Below are positions 45,907 to 53,843 of a DNA stretch of 64,000 nt, one piece after another. Positions within the stretch are counted from its first letter, which is position 1, and each line of letters opens with the position of its first letter. A program made the translations under genes and the position numbers. The notes below the pieces were generated by a model. The model saw only the letters and a program-made list of their open reading frames with translations. It was not told where the DNA came from and ran no database searches. Source of the stretch: a bacterium (lineage in GTDB: Bacteria > JAJVIF01); the NCBI GenBank assembly GCA_022072165.1, contig JAJVIF010000001.1, forward strand, positions 1,553,353 to 1,617,352, in the 5' to 3' direction.

Positions 45907-46746
45907 ATGTACGACGTCACTATGAAGCAGCTGCTCGAAGCGGGGATCCACTTCGGCCACCAGACCAAGCGCTGGAATCCGAAGATGCGCCCCTACATTT
46001 ACACCCAGCGCAACGGCATTTACGTGATGGACCTGCAGCAGACCCTCAAGATGCTGAAGGAAGCCTACAACTTCGTGGTTGATGTCACGAAGAACGGCGG
46101 CACCGTCATGTTTGTCGGGACCAAGAAGCAGGCCCAGGACAGCATCGCCTTCGAGGCGACCCGCTGCGGCTCGCCCTTTGTCAACCATCGCTGGCTGGGC
46201 GGCACGATGACCAACTTCGGCACCATGCAGGCCCGGATCCGCGAGCGCAACGACCTCGACAAAGCCTTCCAGGAAGGGGGCTTCGCTCTCCGCACCAAGA
46301 AGGAGAATCAGAAGCTCTCCCAGAAGCTGGAGCGGATGAATCGCTTCTTCTTCGGGCTCAAGGACCTCAAGCGCCTCCCCGATGCCCTCTTCATCATCGA
46401 CCTGAAGAAGGAGCAGAACGCGGTCAAAGAGGCCAAGAAGCTCCACATCCCGGTGGTTGGCATCATCGACACCAACTGCGACCCCGATGATGCGGACTAT
46501 CCGATCCCGGGGAACGATGACGCCATCCGCGCCATCAAGCTCTTCTGCCAGACCATGTCCAACGCGGTCATGGAAGGCAAGGAGGGGCAGGATGCTCCGA
46601 TGACTGAAAGCCAGAGCGCGAAGGCCGCCGAAGCCCCGGTGGTCCCGAGCATTCCGGTGGAGGAATTCCTCGCCGACGCCGCTGTGCTGGCCTCGCCGGC
46701 TCCCCCGGCGGACCTCTCCCCCAGCGGTGGCATCATCCTCGAGTAG
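45907..46746 (+). CDS. rpsB: 30S ribosomal protein S2
   Basis: The 279-residue protein is a clear S2: VTMKQLLEAGIHFGHQTKRWNPKM at the start, FVNHRWLGGTMTNFGT, the DALFIIDLKKEQNAVKEA strand-helix and GIIDTNCDPDD near the end. It binds the 30S body near the mRNA exit. A 45-residue Ala/Pro/Glu-rich tail extends past the normal end. Genes for elongation factor Ts (tsf), usually next, are not here. Confidence 0.97.
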   Translation: MYDVTMKQLLEAGIHFGHQTKRWNPKMRPYIYTQRNGIYVMDLQQTLKMLKEAYNFVVDVTKNGGTVMFVGTKKQAQDSIAFEATRCGSPFVNHRWLGGTMTNFGTMQARIRERNDLDKAFQEGGFALRTKKENQKLSQKLERMNRFFFGLKDLKRLPDALFIIDLKKEQNAVKEAKKLHIPVVGIIDTNCDPDDADYPIPGNDDAIRAIKLFCQTMSNAVMEGKEGQDAPMTESQSAKAAEAPVVPSIPVEEFLADAAVLASPAPPADLSPSGGIILE

Positions 46747-46772
46747 TCGCCGCTTCGCAGAACACCACATCA

Positions 46773-46796
46773 CGCCCCCCGGTCCGCCGGGGGGCG
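46773..46796 (+). terminator. Terminator after rpsB
   Basis: CGCCCCCCGG (46773-46782) and CCGGGGGGCG (46787-46796) form a perfect 10-bp stem with loop TCCG, followed by a moderately T-rich stretch (TTGCGCTTGTTT). It separates rpsB from the converging CHAD gene. Confidence 0.75.
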
Positions 46797-46841
46797 TTGC
46801 GCTTGTTTGGGGAACGGCGAAGGCTGCGCTTGGAGTCCGGA

Positions 46842-47750
46842 CTATCGCGCCCGGAGCCAGCAGGCCAGCTCCTGCTCAAACTGCGGGGACCTGAGGCGAA
46901 AGAGCAGCGGCGACAGATAGCAACTCTGCGCCTGGGCTTCGCGACGAATCTCGCGAATCCCCCGCCGTGTTTGTCGACAGTGATCCGCATTAAGCCCTTC
47001 CGCTGCCGGGGCCTGCCGCAGGAAGTCCTCCAGGATCGTCAGGTCCTGTACCCAGCCCAGCTGTTTACCCAGCAGGTCCGCCGCCTGCACGAGGGGTGTC
47101 ACCGACTCTGGGGCGAGGCGTTCGATGACCAGCAGGTGATACCAGGTCGTCTTCACTCGTTTGCGCCATTCATGGAACTCAGGCACCGACGCCTTCCCGG
47201 CCCGGGCGCGGAGCCCCAGCTGATGTCCCTGCCGGTATCCCCGGCTGATGGCGGTCACCAGATGTGCTGGCGTTAACTGATCAAGCGGCCAGTCCTGCGA
47301 CCGCCCAAGATGCGTCCGCAGCGATGCTGCGACGGACTGACACGCGACTTCATCGAGCCCCCCGGCACTCAGTTCCTGCGCCCGACGATCCACCAGTCGC
47401 TGCCGAATCGGGGCAGTGGTGGTGGGGTCGAGAATCAGCAGGACCCCGGCGCGATCCCAGGTCGCGACCAGCGCCGCCGCATCCCGGGCCTGCGCCAGCC
47501 GGCGTCCGGCATCCCGCAGGGTGGTGTTCTCCTGCTCCCAGGTGAGAGGGTCGAGGACCGGTCGACAGAGGCGTAACAGCGCACGAGCCTGTTTGAGGCG
47601 TCGACGGGTCACGGCAACTCGCTGATCCAGCAGCGTGGTGTCACCGGATTCCAGTTGCTTGAGCGCCTTGCCAAGACGTCCGGTGTAGATCCGCAGGAGC
47701 CCTGACCCCAGGGGGATTTCGGGACGCAGCGCCAGGGGAGAGAAGACCAT
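46842..47750 (-). CDS. CHAD-domain protein
   Basis: The 302-residue protein is an all-helical CHAD domain. The duplicated basic motif is seen as QRVAVTRRRLKQARALLRL near residue 45 and EFHEWRKRVKTTWYHL near residue 195, with ELGWVQDLTILEDF-like helix (LGWVQDLTILEDFL) later. CHAD domains bind polyphosphate through their conserved basic and His residues. The gene lies between rpsB and an AbiEi-like gene with no obvious operon partner. GGAG lies 12 nt before the ATG. Confidence 0.85.
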   Translation of the reverse strand: MVFSPLALRPEIPLGSGLLRIYTGRLGKALKQLESGDTTLLDQRVAVTRRRLKQARALLRLCRPVLDPLTWEQENTTLRDAGRRLAQARDAAALVATWDRAGVLLILDPTTTAPIRQRLVDRRAQELSAGGLDEVACQSVAASLRTHLGRSQDWPLDQLTPAHLVTAISRGYRQGHQLGLRARAGKASVPEFHEWRKRVKTTWYHLLVIERLAPESVTPLVQAADLLGKQLGWVQDLTILEDFLRQAPAAEGLNADHCRQTRRGIREIRREAQAQSCYLSPLLFRLRSPQFEQELACWLRAR

Positions 47751-47834
47751 GAAGGCAGGGTACTCCAGTCGCGACGATGCGCAGGCCGCGGCATCGTGGT
47801 CGGGTGTGATTGACGGATGGCAGGCGACGAGCCG

Positions 47835-48629
47835 TTACTCCACTGGACGGCTCAGTTCCCGGAAGTTGTGCGGCACCCAGAGGTGCCACACAGGATCCAG
47901 TTCGCACAGCTCCAGTGGCAACGACCGGTCGAGCTGCCAGGGTCCCCCCTCCTGGGCGAGATCCAGCAGCGGATTCAGCAGTGCCAGGGGAATGTCCCAG
48001 CGCTCCCGCATCGACCAGAGCGTAAACCCCACCCGGATGCGAAACGCCTTTGAGTCATAGCGCTCCAGATACTCCTGCAGCTTGGGGGGATTCAGAAAGC
48101 CGAAGCGGTAGAGCGACCGGAAAAAGGGAATGAGTCCGCCGGCCAGATCAAAGCGCTGGATGCAGTCGAGGAAGGTCTTCTCGAAGTCGGTGACTTCCAC
48201 CGGCAGATCGTCCTTGTAGTAGACCGTCCGCACCCCAAAGAAATCGGTGGTATGGACCGGCACAAAGTCCATCTGCTGGAAGCTGAAAGGCGTAAAGCGT
48301 TTGGGGCTGGTGATGATGACCCGGGGGAAGCGCCCCTCGATGAGCCCATAGATGGTCAGCGCGGACCGATGAGAGAAGCAGTAGGGACTCACGATCCGGC
48401 TGCCGATGAGAAACATGTCCGGGGCATACGCCGCAAAGGTGGTGTCATCCTGCCGCGCTTCCCACGGGACGATGGTGTAGAGCCCGCCCTTGATGCGCTT
48501 GAGGTACCGGCGCGTGGTGGCGTAGTGGAGGGCGTTCCGGGCCTGCTGGACGTCCGGAAAGAGGGGCTTCACCTCCTCGAGGGAGAAGACCCGCTGACCG
48601 TAAAAGCGCTCGTAGAGCCGGGGGACCAT
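47835..48629 (-). CDS. AbiEi-like antitoxin/transcriptional regulator, orphan
   Basis: The 264-residue protein begins with a winged-helix segment (VFSLEEVKPLF, NALHYATTRRYLKRIKGGLYTI) and continues with the AbiEi C-terminal domain: SPYCFSHRSALTIYGL and VEVTDFEKTFLDCI. Such proteins are the antitoxins of type IV AbiE systems. The toxin AbiEii (a nucleotidyltransferase) should lie next door, but the next genes are a CHAD protein and a sugar dehydrogenase. A TANNNT -10 (TACACT, 48643-48638) lies 8 nt before the ATG. It may therefore be a free-standing regulator. Confidence 0.78.
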   Translation of the reverse strand: MVPRLYERFYGQRVFSLEEVKPLFPDVQQARNALHYATTRRYLKRIKGGLYTIVPWEARQDDTTFAAYAPDMFLIGSRIVSPYCFSHRSALTIYGLIEGRFPRVIITSPKRFTPFSFQQMDFVPVHTTDFFGVRTVYYKDDLPVEVTDFEKTFLDCIQRFDLAGGLIPFFRSLYRFGFLNPPKLQEYLERYDSKAFRIRVGFTLWSMRERWDIPLALLNPLLDLAQEGGPWQLDRSLPLELCELDPVWHLWVPHNFRELSRPVE

Positions 48630-48637
48630 CAGGGGCG

Positions 48638-48643
48638 AGTGTA
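48638..48643 (-). promoter_or_regulatory. -10 promoter element (TACACT) of the AbiEi-like gene
   Basis: On the minus strand TACACT lies 8 nt before the ATG at 48629. The -35 is poor. The distance fits a leaderless transcript, as for the two module A genes. Confidence 0.4.
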
Positions 48644-48650
48644 CAGGGAC

Positions 48651-49769
48651 CTAGCGACGACGCACCCGGAAGATGCGACCGCCGAAATCATCGCTCACAT
48701 AGAGCTGCCCATCGGCACCGGTAATGCAGTCCACCGGACGGCCCCAGACACGATCTTTGCTCTGCAGGAACCCACTTAAGAAGACTTCCGCCTTTTTGGG
48801 GACGCCCTTCTCAAAGTCGAGGCGCATCACCTCGTAGCCCTTTTTGTACGACGAGTTCCAGCTGCCGTGGAAGGCGATGAAGAGGTCGCCCTGGTACTCA
48901 GCGGGCCAGGCAGTCCCGGTGTAGAAACCGAGTCCCAGCGGCGCCGTGTGCGCGGAAAACTCCCAGGCCGGCGGGATGGTGGCGGCGACTTTCTCAGGGT
49001 CGATGTTGCCGAACTCGGGGTCCGGCACCCGGTTGCCGTAGGCATAGGGCCAGCCATAGAAGCCCCCATCGACCACCTGATATAGGCACTCCGGTGGCAG
49101 CTCATTGCCCAGCCAGTCGCGACCATTGTTGGTCGCCCAAAGACGCCCCCGGCTGTCGAACGCGATCCCGACCGCGTTCCGCAAGCCTGTGGCATAGAGT
49201 CGTCGCTGCTTCCCCTCGGGAGTCATGGCAATGATGCTGGCCCGTTCGGGATTGTCTTCCAGACAGACATTGCAGGTGGAGCCGATCGACACCAGGAGGG
49301 TCGAGCCATCGGGGGTAAAGGTGATGGTGCGGGAGAAGTGCCCGCCGCCACCGGGGAGGTCTGCGATTTTCTCCGGTGCGGCATCAGGCTTCAGGTCGTG
49401 GTTGTCATCCCGGAACCGGACCACCCGATCGGTGCCGGCGACATAGAGCCAGCCCTCATGGAACGCCAGCCCGTGCGCCTGCTTGATGTTGCTGACCACC
49501 TGCACAACCCGGTCCGGGACGCCGTCCTTGTCTTTGTCAGGCAACGCCACCACCGCATCCCGGTCGATGATAGAGGCATAGAGGACGCCGGTAGTGGGAT
49601 GCACGGCCATGAGCCGGACTTTCCCCAGTCCGGAGGCAAAGACATCGACCGTGAAACCAGGGGGGACCGTGACCCCGGTCGCCGGCTCCGCCGCGACAGG
49701 GGCTGATCCACCTGCCAGGAGGGTGACACCCAGCAGCAGCGACAGCAGCGGTCCGGTGAAAGGTCGCAT
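48651..49769 (-). CDS. Secreted glucose/sorbosone dehydrogenase-like beta-propeller
   Basis: ATG at 49769 lies directly after the stop of the previous gene (coupled start). A signal peptide (cleaved near PVAAEP) precedes a six-bladed beta-propeller of the GSDH/PQQ sugar dehydrogenase type: VFASGLGKVRLMAVHP, HGLAFHEGWLYVAG, GLRNAVGIAFDSRG, GGFYGWPYAYG and GRPVDCITGADGQLYVSDD. Such enzymes oxidise sugars with PQQ in the periplasm, but many homologues are of unknown activity. The 372-residue length is typical. It is a paralogue of the upstream gene. Confidence 0.86.
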   Translation of the reverse strand: MRPFTGPLLSLLLGVTLLAGGSAPVAAEPATGVTVPPGFTVDVFASGLGKVRLMAVHPTTGVLYASIIDRDAVVALPDKDKDGVPDRVVQVVSNIKQAHGLAFHEGWLYVAGTDRVVRFRDDNHDLKPDAAPEKIADLPGGGGHFSRTITFTPDGSTLLVSIGSTCNVCLEDNPERASIIAMTPEGKQRRLYATGLRNAVGIAFDSRGRLWATNNGRDWLGNELPPECLYQVVDGGFYGWPYAYGNRVPDPEFGNIDPEKVAATIPPAWEFSAHTAPLGLGFYTGTAWPAEYQGDLFIAFHGSWNSSYKKGYEVMRLDFEKGVPKKAEVFLSGFLQSKDRVWGRPVDCITGADGQLYVSDDFGGRIFRVRRR

Positions 49770-49770
49770 C

Positions 49771-51006
49771 CTAGGGGAGCTTATCCAGTCGATAGATGCG
49801 GCCGCCGGTGTCATCGCTGATTAGCAGTGCGTTGCCGAACTGCAGACAGTCGACCGGACGTCCGATGGCGGGATTGTTTCCCTGTCGGAAGTTCCAGACC
49901 ACCGCTTCATCGCTCACTGGCTTCTGGGTGACGGGGTCAAAGTGGACCCGACGGACCTCGTAACCGACGGGCACATTCGGCACCCAGGAGCCGCGGAGCG
50001 CGACATAGGCATCGCCCAGCTTATCCAGCCCCCAGTGCTTGGTCTGCCAGAAGCAGAGCCCCATCGGCGCTTTGTGCGCGCCGAATTCCCATTCAGCAGG
50101 GCGAGTCGCGGCGACTTTGTCAGGATTCGAGGGACCGTGCATCGGGTCGGGAATGACGACACCGTTGTTGGAGTAGGCATAGGGCCAGCCATAGAAACCC
50201 TGGTCCACGATCTCCCACATCGACTCATTGGGGAGGAAGTCCCCGAGGCTGTCCTGCCCGTTGTTCACCGCCCAGATGTTTTGGGTGCCGGGCCGGAAGG
50301 CGACTCCCACACTGTTCCGGAGCCCTGAGGCGAACATCCGTCCGCCCGTGCCATCCATGTTGTACTCCCAGATGGTGGCGCGGTACTGATTGGTCTCGAT
50401 GTTGTTGTTGGACTGGGAGCCGATGGAGACATAGAGCTTCCGGTTGTACGGATTCACGCGGGGAGTACGGGTGTTGTGGCCGCCTGTGGGGAAGCCACTG
50501 ATGATGACCTGCGGCGCAGCGTCCGCGACCCGGTCGCCGTCATCATCACGGAAGCGCGAGACCTGGCTCGGCTCGCCGATGTAGAACCAGCCCCGAAAAT
50601 AGTCGATGCCGTGATTGCCGGAGCGCCCAGAGACGGCAGTCGTTTTGTCTTCGGCGTACCCATCGCCATCGAGGTCGCGCAGCACCGTAATGCGTTGCCC
50701 GCCCCGTTCGGCCACCCAGACTTCATCGCCACGACGTGTCAGGTGTCGGGGACCCGCCAGTCCATCGGCAAAGATGGAGAGCTGATAGCCAGCGATGACC
50801 TGGATCTGCGGATTGGCAGGAGGGGCGGTCAGGGTCCGGACATCAACGATGGGTCCGGGATTCGGTTCCTCCGGAATCAGCGGCAGTTCCGGTCCGGGGT
50901 CGGGGATCGGGCTGCCTGGGTCGGCGGGTAATGGTGCCGAGGTGCCGCTGCTACAGGCAGCGAGCGACAGAAGTCCGGCGCAGCAGAGGAGCGTGAGCAG
51001 GCGCAT
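49771..51006 (-). CDS. Glucose/sorbosone dehydrogenase-like lipoprotein
   Basis: ATG at 51006 with GGAGG 6 nt upstream is preferred over the long upstream frame. The lipobox is SLAAC. After a Pro-rich tether of about 40 residues comes the same six-bladed propeller as in the next gene: IFADGLAGPRHL, HGIDYFRGWFYIG, GLRNSVGVAFRPG, GFYGWPYAYS and GRPVDCLQFGNALLISDD. The 411-residue product is thus a lipid-anchored paralogue. The two probably work together at the envelope. Confidence 0.85.
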   Translation of the reverse strand: MRLLTLLCCAGLLSLAACSSGTSAPLPADPGSPIPDPGPELPLIPEEPNPGPIVDVRTLTAPPANPQIQVIAGYQLSIFADGLAGPRHLTRRGDEVWVAERGGQRITVLRDLDGDGYAEDKTTAVSGRSGNHGIDYFRGWFYIGEPSQVSRFRDDDGDRVADAAPQVIISGFPTGGHNTRTPRVNPYNRKLYVSIGSQSNNNIETNQYRATIWEYNMDGTGGRMFASGLRNSVGVAFRPGTQNIWAVNNGQDSLGDFLPNESMWEIVDQGFYGWPYAYSNNGVVIPDPMHGPSNPDKVAATRPAEWEFGAHKAPMGLCFWQTKHWGLDKLGDAYVALRGSWVPNVPVGYEVRRVHFDPVTQKPVSDEAVVWNFRQGNNPAIGRPVDCLQFGNALLISDDTGGRIYRLDKLP

Positions 51007-51112
51007 GACAGGCCTCCATGCCGTCGAAGACGACCAGGCACAGGATAGGCAGCGGCTTAATCGTACCGAATTCTGCCCGGTCCAGCGTCTCGGGGCAGCA
51101 GGCTCGCTGCTC

Positions 51113-52465
51113 CTACGGACGCCCGATGCCGTGGTACTCCCAGCCGGCGGTCCGCATGGCGGCGGGGTCGAGGAGATTCCGGCCATCGAAGAGGACCGGT
51201 TGCCGCATCACGCCTTTGATGGCGCTCCAGTTCAGGGCGGCATATTGCGGCCATTCCGTGCAGAGGAGGACTCCATCTGCCCCGGCGGCGCACTCCTCCG
51301 GCGTGTCGAAAAAGGTGCAGCCACCAAACGCCTGCGCGGCCCGGGAGACCGCGACCGGGTCGGTGGCCCGGAGCTGGACCCCCTCGCGATGCAGTTCCTT
51401 CATGATGTCCAGCGCTGGGCTCTCACGGATATCGTCCGTCTGCGGCTTAAACGACAACCCGAACACCGCCAGCGTGATGGCCGGAAACTCCGCGCCATAC
51501 GCCCGCCGGATCCGCTGTGTGAACCGGTAGCGCTGGAGCTTGTTCACCTCGATGACCGCATTTAGCAGCGTGAACTGATACCCTTGGGAGCCTGCTTTGA
51601 AGCTGAGGGCTTTGGTGTCCTTGGGGAAGCAGGAGCCGCCGAAGCCAAGCCCGGCGTTGAGGAACTGTCGTCCAATACGGGTGTCGAGGCCGATGCCTTC
51701 CGCCACTTCCGTGACATCCGCCCCCAGGAGCTCTGAGAGATTCGCGATCTCATTGATGAAGCTGATCTTGGTCGCGAGAAAAGCGTTAGCGGCGTACTTG
51801 ATCAGTTCTGCTGTCGGCGGGGTCGTCGCGACCACCGGGACCGGCACCCGGCGATCTCCCCGGGCGGGGGGAATCAGCGACGATCCGTCGTAGCGGCCAT
51901 GAATCACCGGCTCGTACAACTCCCGCATCGCGGTCAGACCGGCGCTGTCGATGGTCCCCAGCACGATACGATCGGGATGAAAGGTGTCGTAGACCGCCTG
52001 CCCTTCCCGGAGGAACTCGGGGTTGGACACGATGATCGGGTCGTGATGCGTCGGATGGGCGTCTCTGAAGAGTCGACGGAAGTAATCGTTGGTGCCGGGG
52101 GGGACCGTGCTCTTGAGGATGATCACGGCCTCGGGTCCGGCATGCCGGGCCAGGCTCAGGGCCACCGACTGCAGACTCTCGAGGCGGATCTCCCAATTTT
52201 CGCCCGTCGGCGTATCGACCGTCACAAAGATGACATCGGCATCGATACAGACCGCGTACTCCTCCGTGAAGGTGAGCCGTCCCCGCCGGATGTTCTCCAG
52301 CACCAGGGGCTCGAGGCCCGGCTCCCAGATCGGGAGGAGGCCATCCCGCAGACGAGTGATCTTGACGGTATCGATATCGAGGCCCGTCACCTGATGCCCG
52401 AGTTCGGCACAGGTGGCAGCAGTTGCCAGCCCGACATATCCGACCCCGATGACGACGATCTTCAT
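51113..52465 (-). CDS. ugd: UDP-glucose 6-dehydrogenase
   Basis: ATG at 52465 gives MKIVVIGVGYVGLATAATCA, the NAD-binding GxGxxG start of the family. VTVDTPTG, SNPEFLREGQAV, the catalytic Cys in GFGGSCFPKD and LSFKPQTDDIRESPALDI are all present. The 450-residue length is normal. It oxidises UDP-glucose to UDP-glucuronate for surface polysaccharide. A TATAAT (52520-52515) lies 49 nt upstream; the leader holds AGAAGG as SD. Confidence 0.95.
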   Translation of the reverse strand: MKIVVIGVGYVGLATAATCAELGHQVTGLDIDTVKITRLRDGLLPIWEPGLEPLVLENIRRGRLTFTEEYAVCIDADVIFVTVDTPTGENWEIRLESLQSVALSLARHAGPEAVIILKSTVPPGTNDYFRRLFRDAHPTHHDPIIVSNPEFLREGQAVYDTFHPDRIVLGTIDSAGLTAMRELYEPVIHGRYDGSSLIPPARGDRRVPVPVVATTPPTAELIKYAANAFLATKISFINEIANLSELLGADVTEVAEGIGLDTRIGRQFLNAGLGFGGSCFPKDTKALSFKAGSQGYQFTLLNAVIEVNKLQRYRFTQRIRRAYGAEFPAITLAVFGLSFKPQTDDIRESPALDIMKELHREGVQLRATDPVAVSRAAQAFGGCTFFDTPEECAAGADGVLLCTEWPQYAALNWSAIKGVMRQPVLFDGRNLLDPAAMRTAGWEYHGIGRP

Positions 52466-52513
52466 GACACGCTGCCCTTCTGGTGAGAGTCCGGACCTCT
52501 CACACGAGGAGCC

Positions 52514-52525
52514 GATTATAGAGAC
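52514..52525 (-). promoter_or_regulatory. -10 promoter element (TATAAT) of ugd
   Basis: The minus-strand 12-mer GTCTCTATAATC contains a consensus -10 at 52520-52515. The same 12-mer precedes the glycosyltransferase at 2674. The -35 is weak. It lies in the 74-bp gap between the phage-like module and ugd. Confidence 0.55.
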
Positions 52526-52539
52526 CCCGTCGTCAGACT

Positions 52540-52932
52540 TTACTCCTCCCAGGTGACCAAAAGTTCCCCATAGAAGCGTCCCGCTTCCGGAGCCGATTCC
52601 AGGACGGTCGGGAGATTGCATTGCAGCCAGAGCGTGATGGCCGCGCCGGGAGCCATGTCCGGGAGTCCGACCGGTGCGGTGAGGTCGTGCCACTCCTCGT
52701 ACCAGATATACAACGCACCAGCCTGCAGCAGCGCAACGCTGTGGGCATCGTGGCCGATGGCGGCGAGCTCGACCTGTCGCATGGCCGGTGCACCATCCGC
52801 CCCCCGACTGTTGAACAACTGCAGTGGGATCGGTGCGCTGGTCCCCCGGTGGTAGAGCGTCCCCAGATCCAGCAGCGCCAGCCGTTGATCAGGATCTTCT
52901 GTAGTCCAGACAGAAATTGCGGACGTCAGCAT
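52540..52932 (-). CDS. Phage-module protein, small beta-rich, unknown
   Basis: The 130-residue product has the SD GGAGGG before its ATG, 2 nt after the previous stop. It is rich in short strands (DQRLALLDLGTLYHRGTSA, GAAITLWLQCNLP, FYGELLVTWEE), compatible with a tail-tip or fibre-attached beta-sandwich. I recognise no family. It is the last gene of the phage-like module. Confidence 0.65.
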   Translation of the reverse strand: MLTSAISVWTTEDPDQRLALLDLGTLYHRGTSAPIPLQLFNSRGADGAPAMRQVELAAIGHDAHSVALLQAGALYIWYEEWHDLTAPVGLPDMAPGAAITLWLQCNLPTVLESAPEAGRFYGELLVTWEE

Positions 52933-52934
52933 CT

Positions 52935-53840
52935 CTACCCTCCAAACGGTACGGGAATGACAAACTGGTAATCCTGCGCCGGGACCTGCCCACTCCAGGC
53001 GAACTCATCGACCAACGTGCGCTGTAGCCGACGCACCGGCAGGGGTCCGGTGATCGCGCTCAGGGGCTGCACCGCATCGGCCCAGGCGGTCGCCTCCATG
53101 AACGCGATGCCGTTGAAACGTCGCTCGAACGGCGGCTTGCCCCGCTTCCCTCCCTGATAGGACGCTGCCCCATGACTGACCTCCAGCGTCCAGTCCCCAG
53201 AGGGCAACGGCACGGGGTCGGTGAATAGCGATGGCATGGCTGACGCTTCCGGCAACGGCGGATCGTCCTGCAGCAGAAAGGCGTACTCAGGCAGATCAAG
53301 ACGAGGCCAGATGGTGTTCGCGAACGACGGACCCAGCGTCGCGAGATTGCAACTGATGACCGCAAGTCCGTGATTGACATACCACGGGTCGGCATCCCGC
53401 TGGTACCAGGTCATATGGCGACGCTCCAGCCCATGTCCCAGGATGAAGCCAGCCCCTCCGGGGCGCAAGCGAAGCCAGGGAGTCCGCTGGTCGGGCAGGT
53501 CGGGATCACAAAGCAGCAGGGCAAATCGATAGTAACGATCCCGCTTCACAATCTGCCCGAACTCCGCAGAGTAGCTCTGTTGCACCCGTTCATACCCCGT
53601 GAAGGTGTACCCCGCCAGTGCAATCAGCTCCGGCAGGGAACCCCCGCCTGGAGTGCGGAGACGGACCACCGAGGGGCGGAGTCGCGGCGCATCGAATCCG
53701 CTGCCGCCATAGGTGTGATGCTCCCAGGTGACCCGCAGGGCGCAAAGGTCGACTTCCTGCGGAATGCGATGAAGTCGGAGGGGCGCATCGGGCCAGAGGG
53801 GAGTGGTGAAGTCGGGATAGAGCACCAGCGGATCGGTCAT
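52935..53840 (-). CDS. Phage-module protein, unknown, tail-associated
   Basis: The 301-residue product starts 3 nt after the hub gene stop. It is beta-rich with aromatic segments (ELIALAGYTFTGYERV, FALLLCDPDLPDQRTPW, DPWYVNHGLAVISC). The position between hub and the last gene suggests a distal tail or receptor-binding part. No family is recognised. Confidence 0.65.
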   Translation of the reverse strand: MTDPLVLYPDFTTPLWPDAPLRLHRIPQEVDLCALRVTWEHHTYGGSGFDAPRLRPSVVRLRTPGGGSLPELIALAGYTFTGYERVQQSYSAEFGQIVKRDRYYRFALLLCDPDLPDQRTPWLRLRPGGAGFILGHGLERRHMTWYQRDADPWYVNHGLAVISCNLATLGPSFANTIWPRLDLPEYAFLLQDDPPLPEASAMPSLFTDPVPLPSGDWTLEVSHGAASYQGGKRGKPPFERRFNGIAFMEATAWADAVQPLSAITGPLPVRRLQRTLVDEFAWSGQVPAQDYQFVIPVPFGG

Positions 53841-53843
53841 GGA

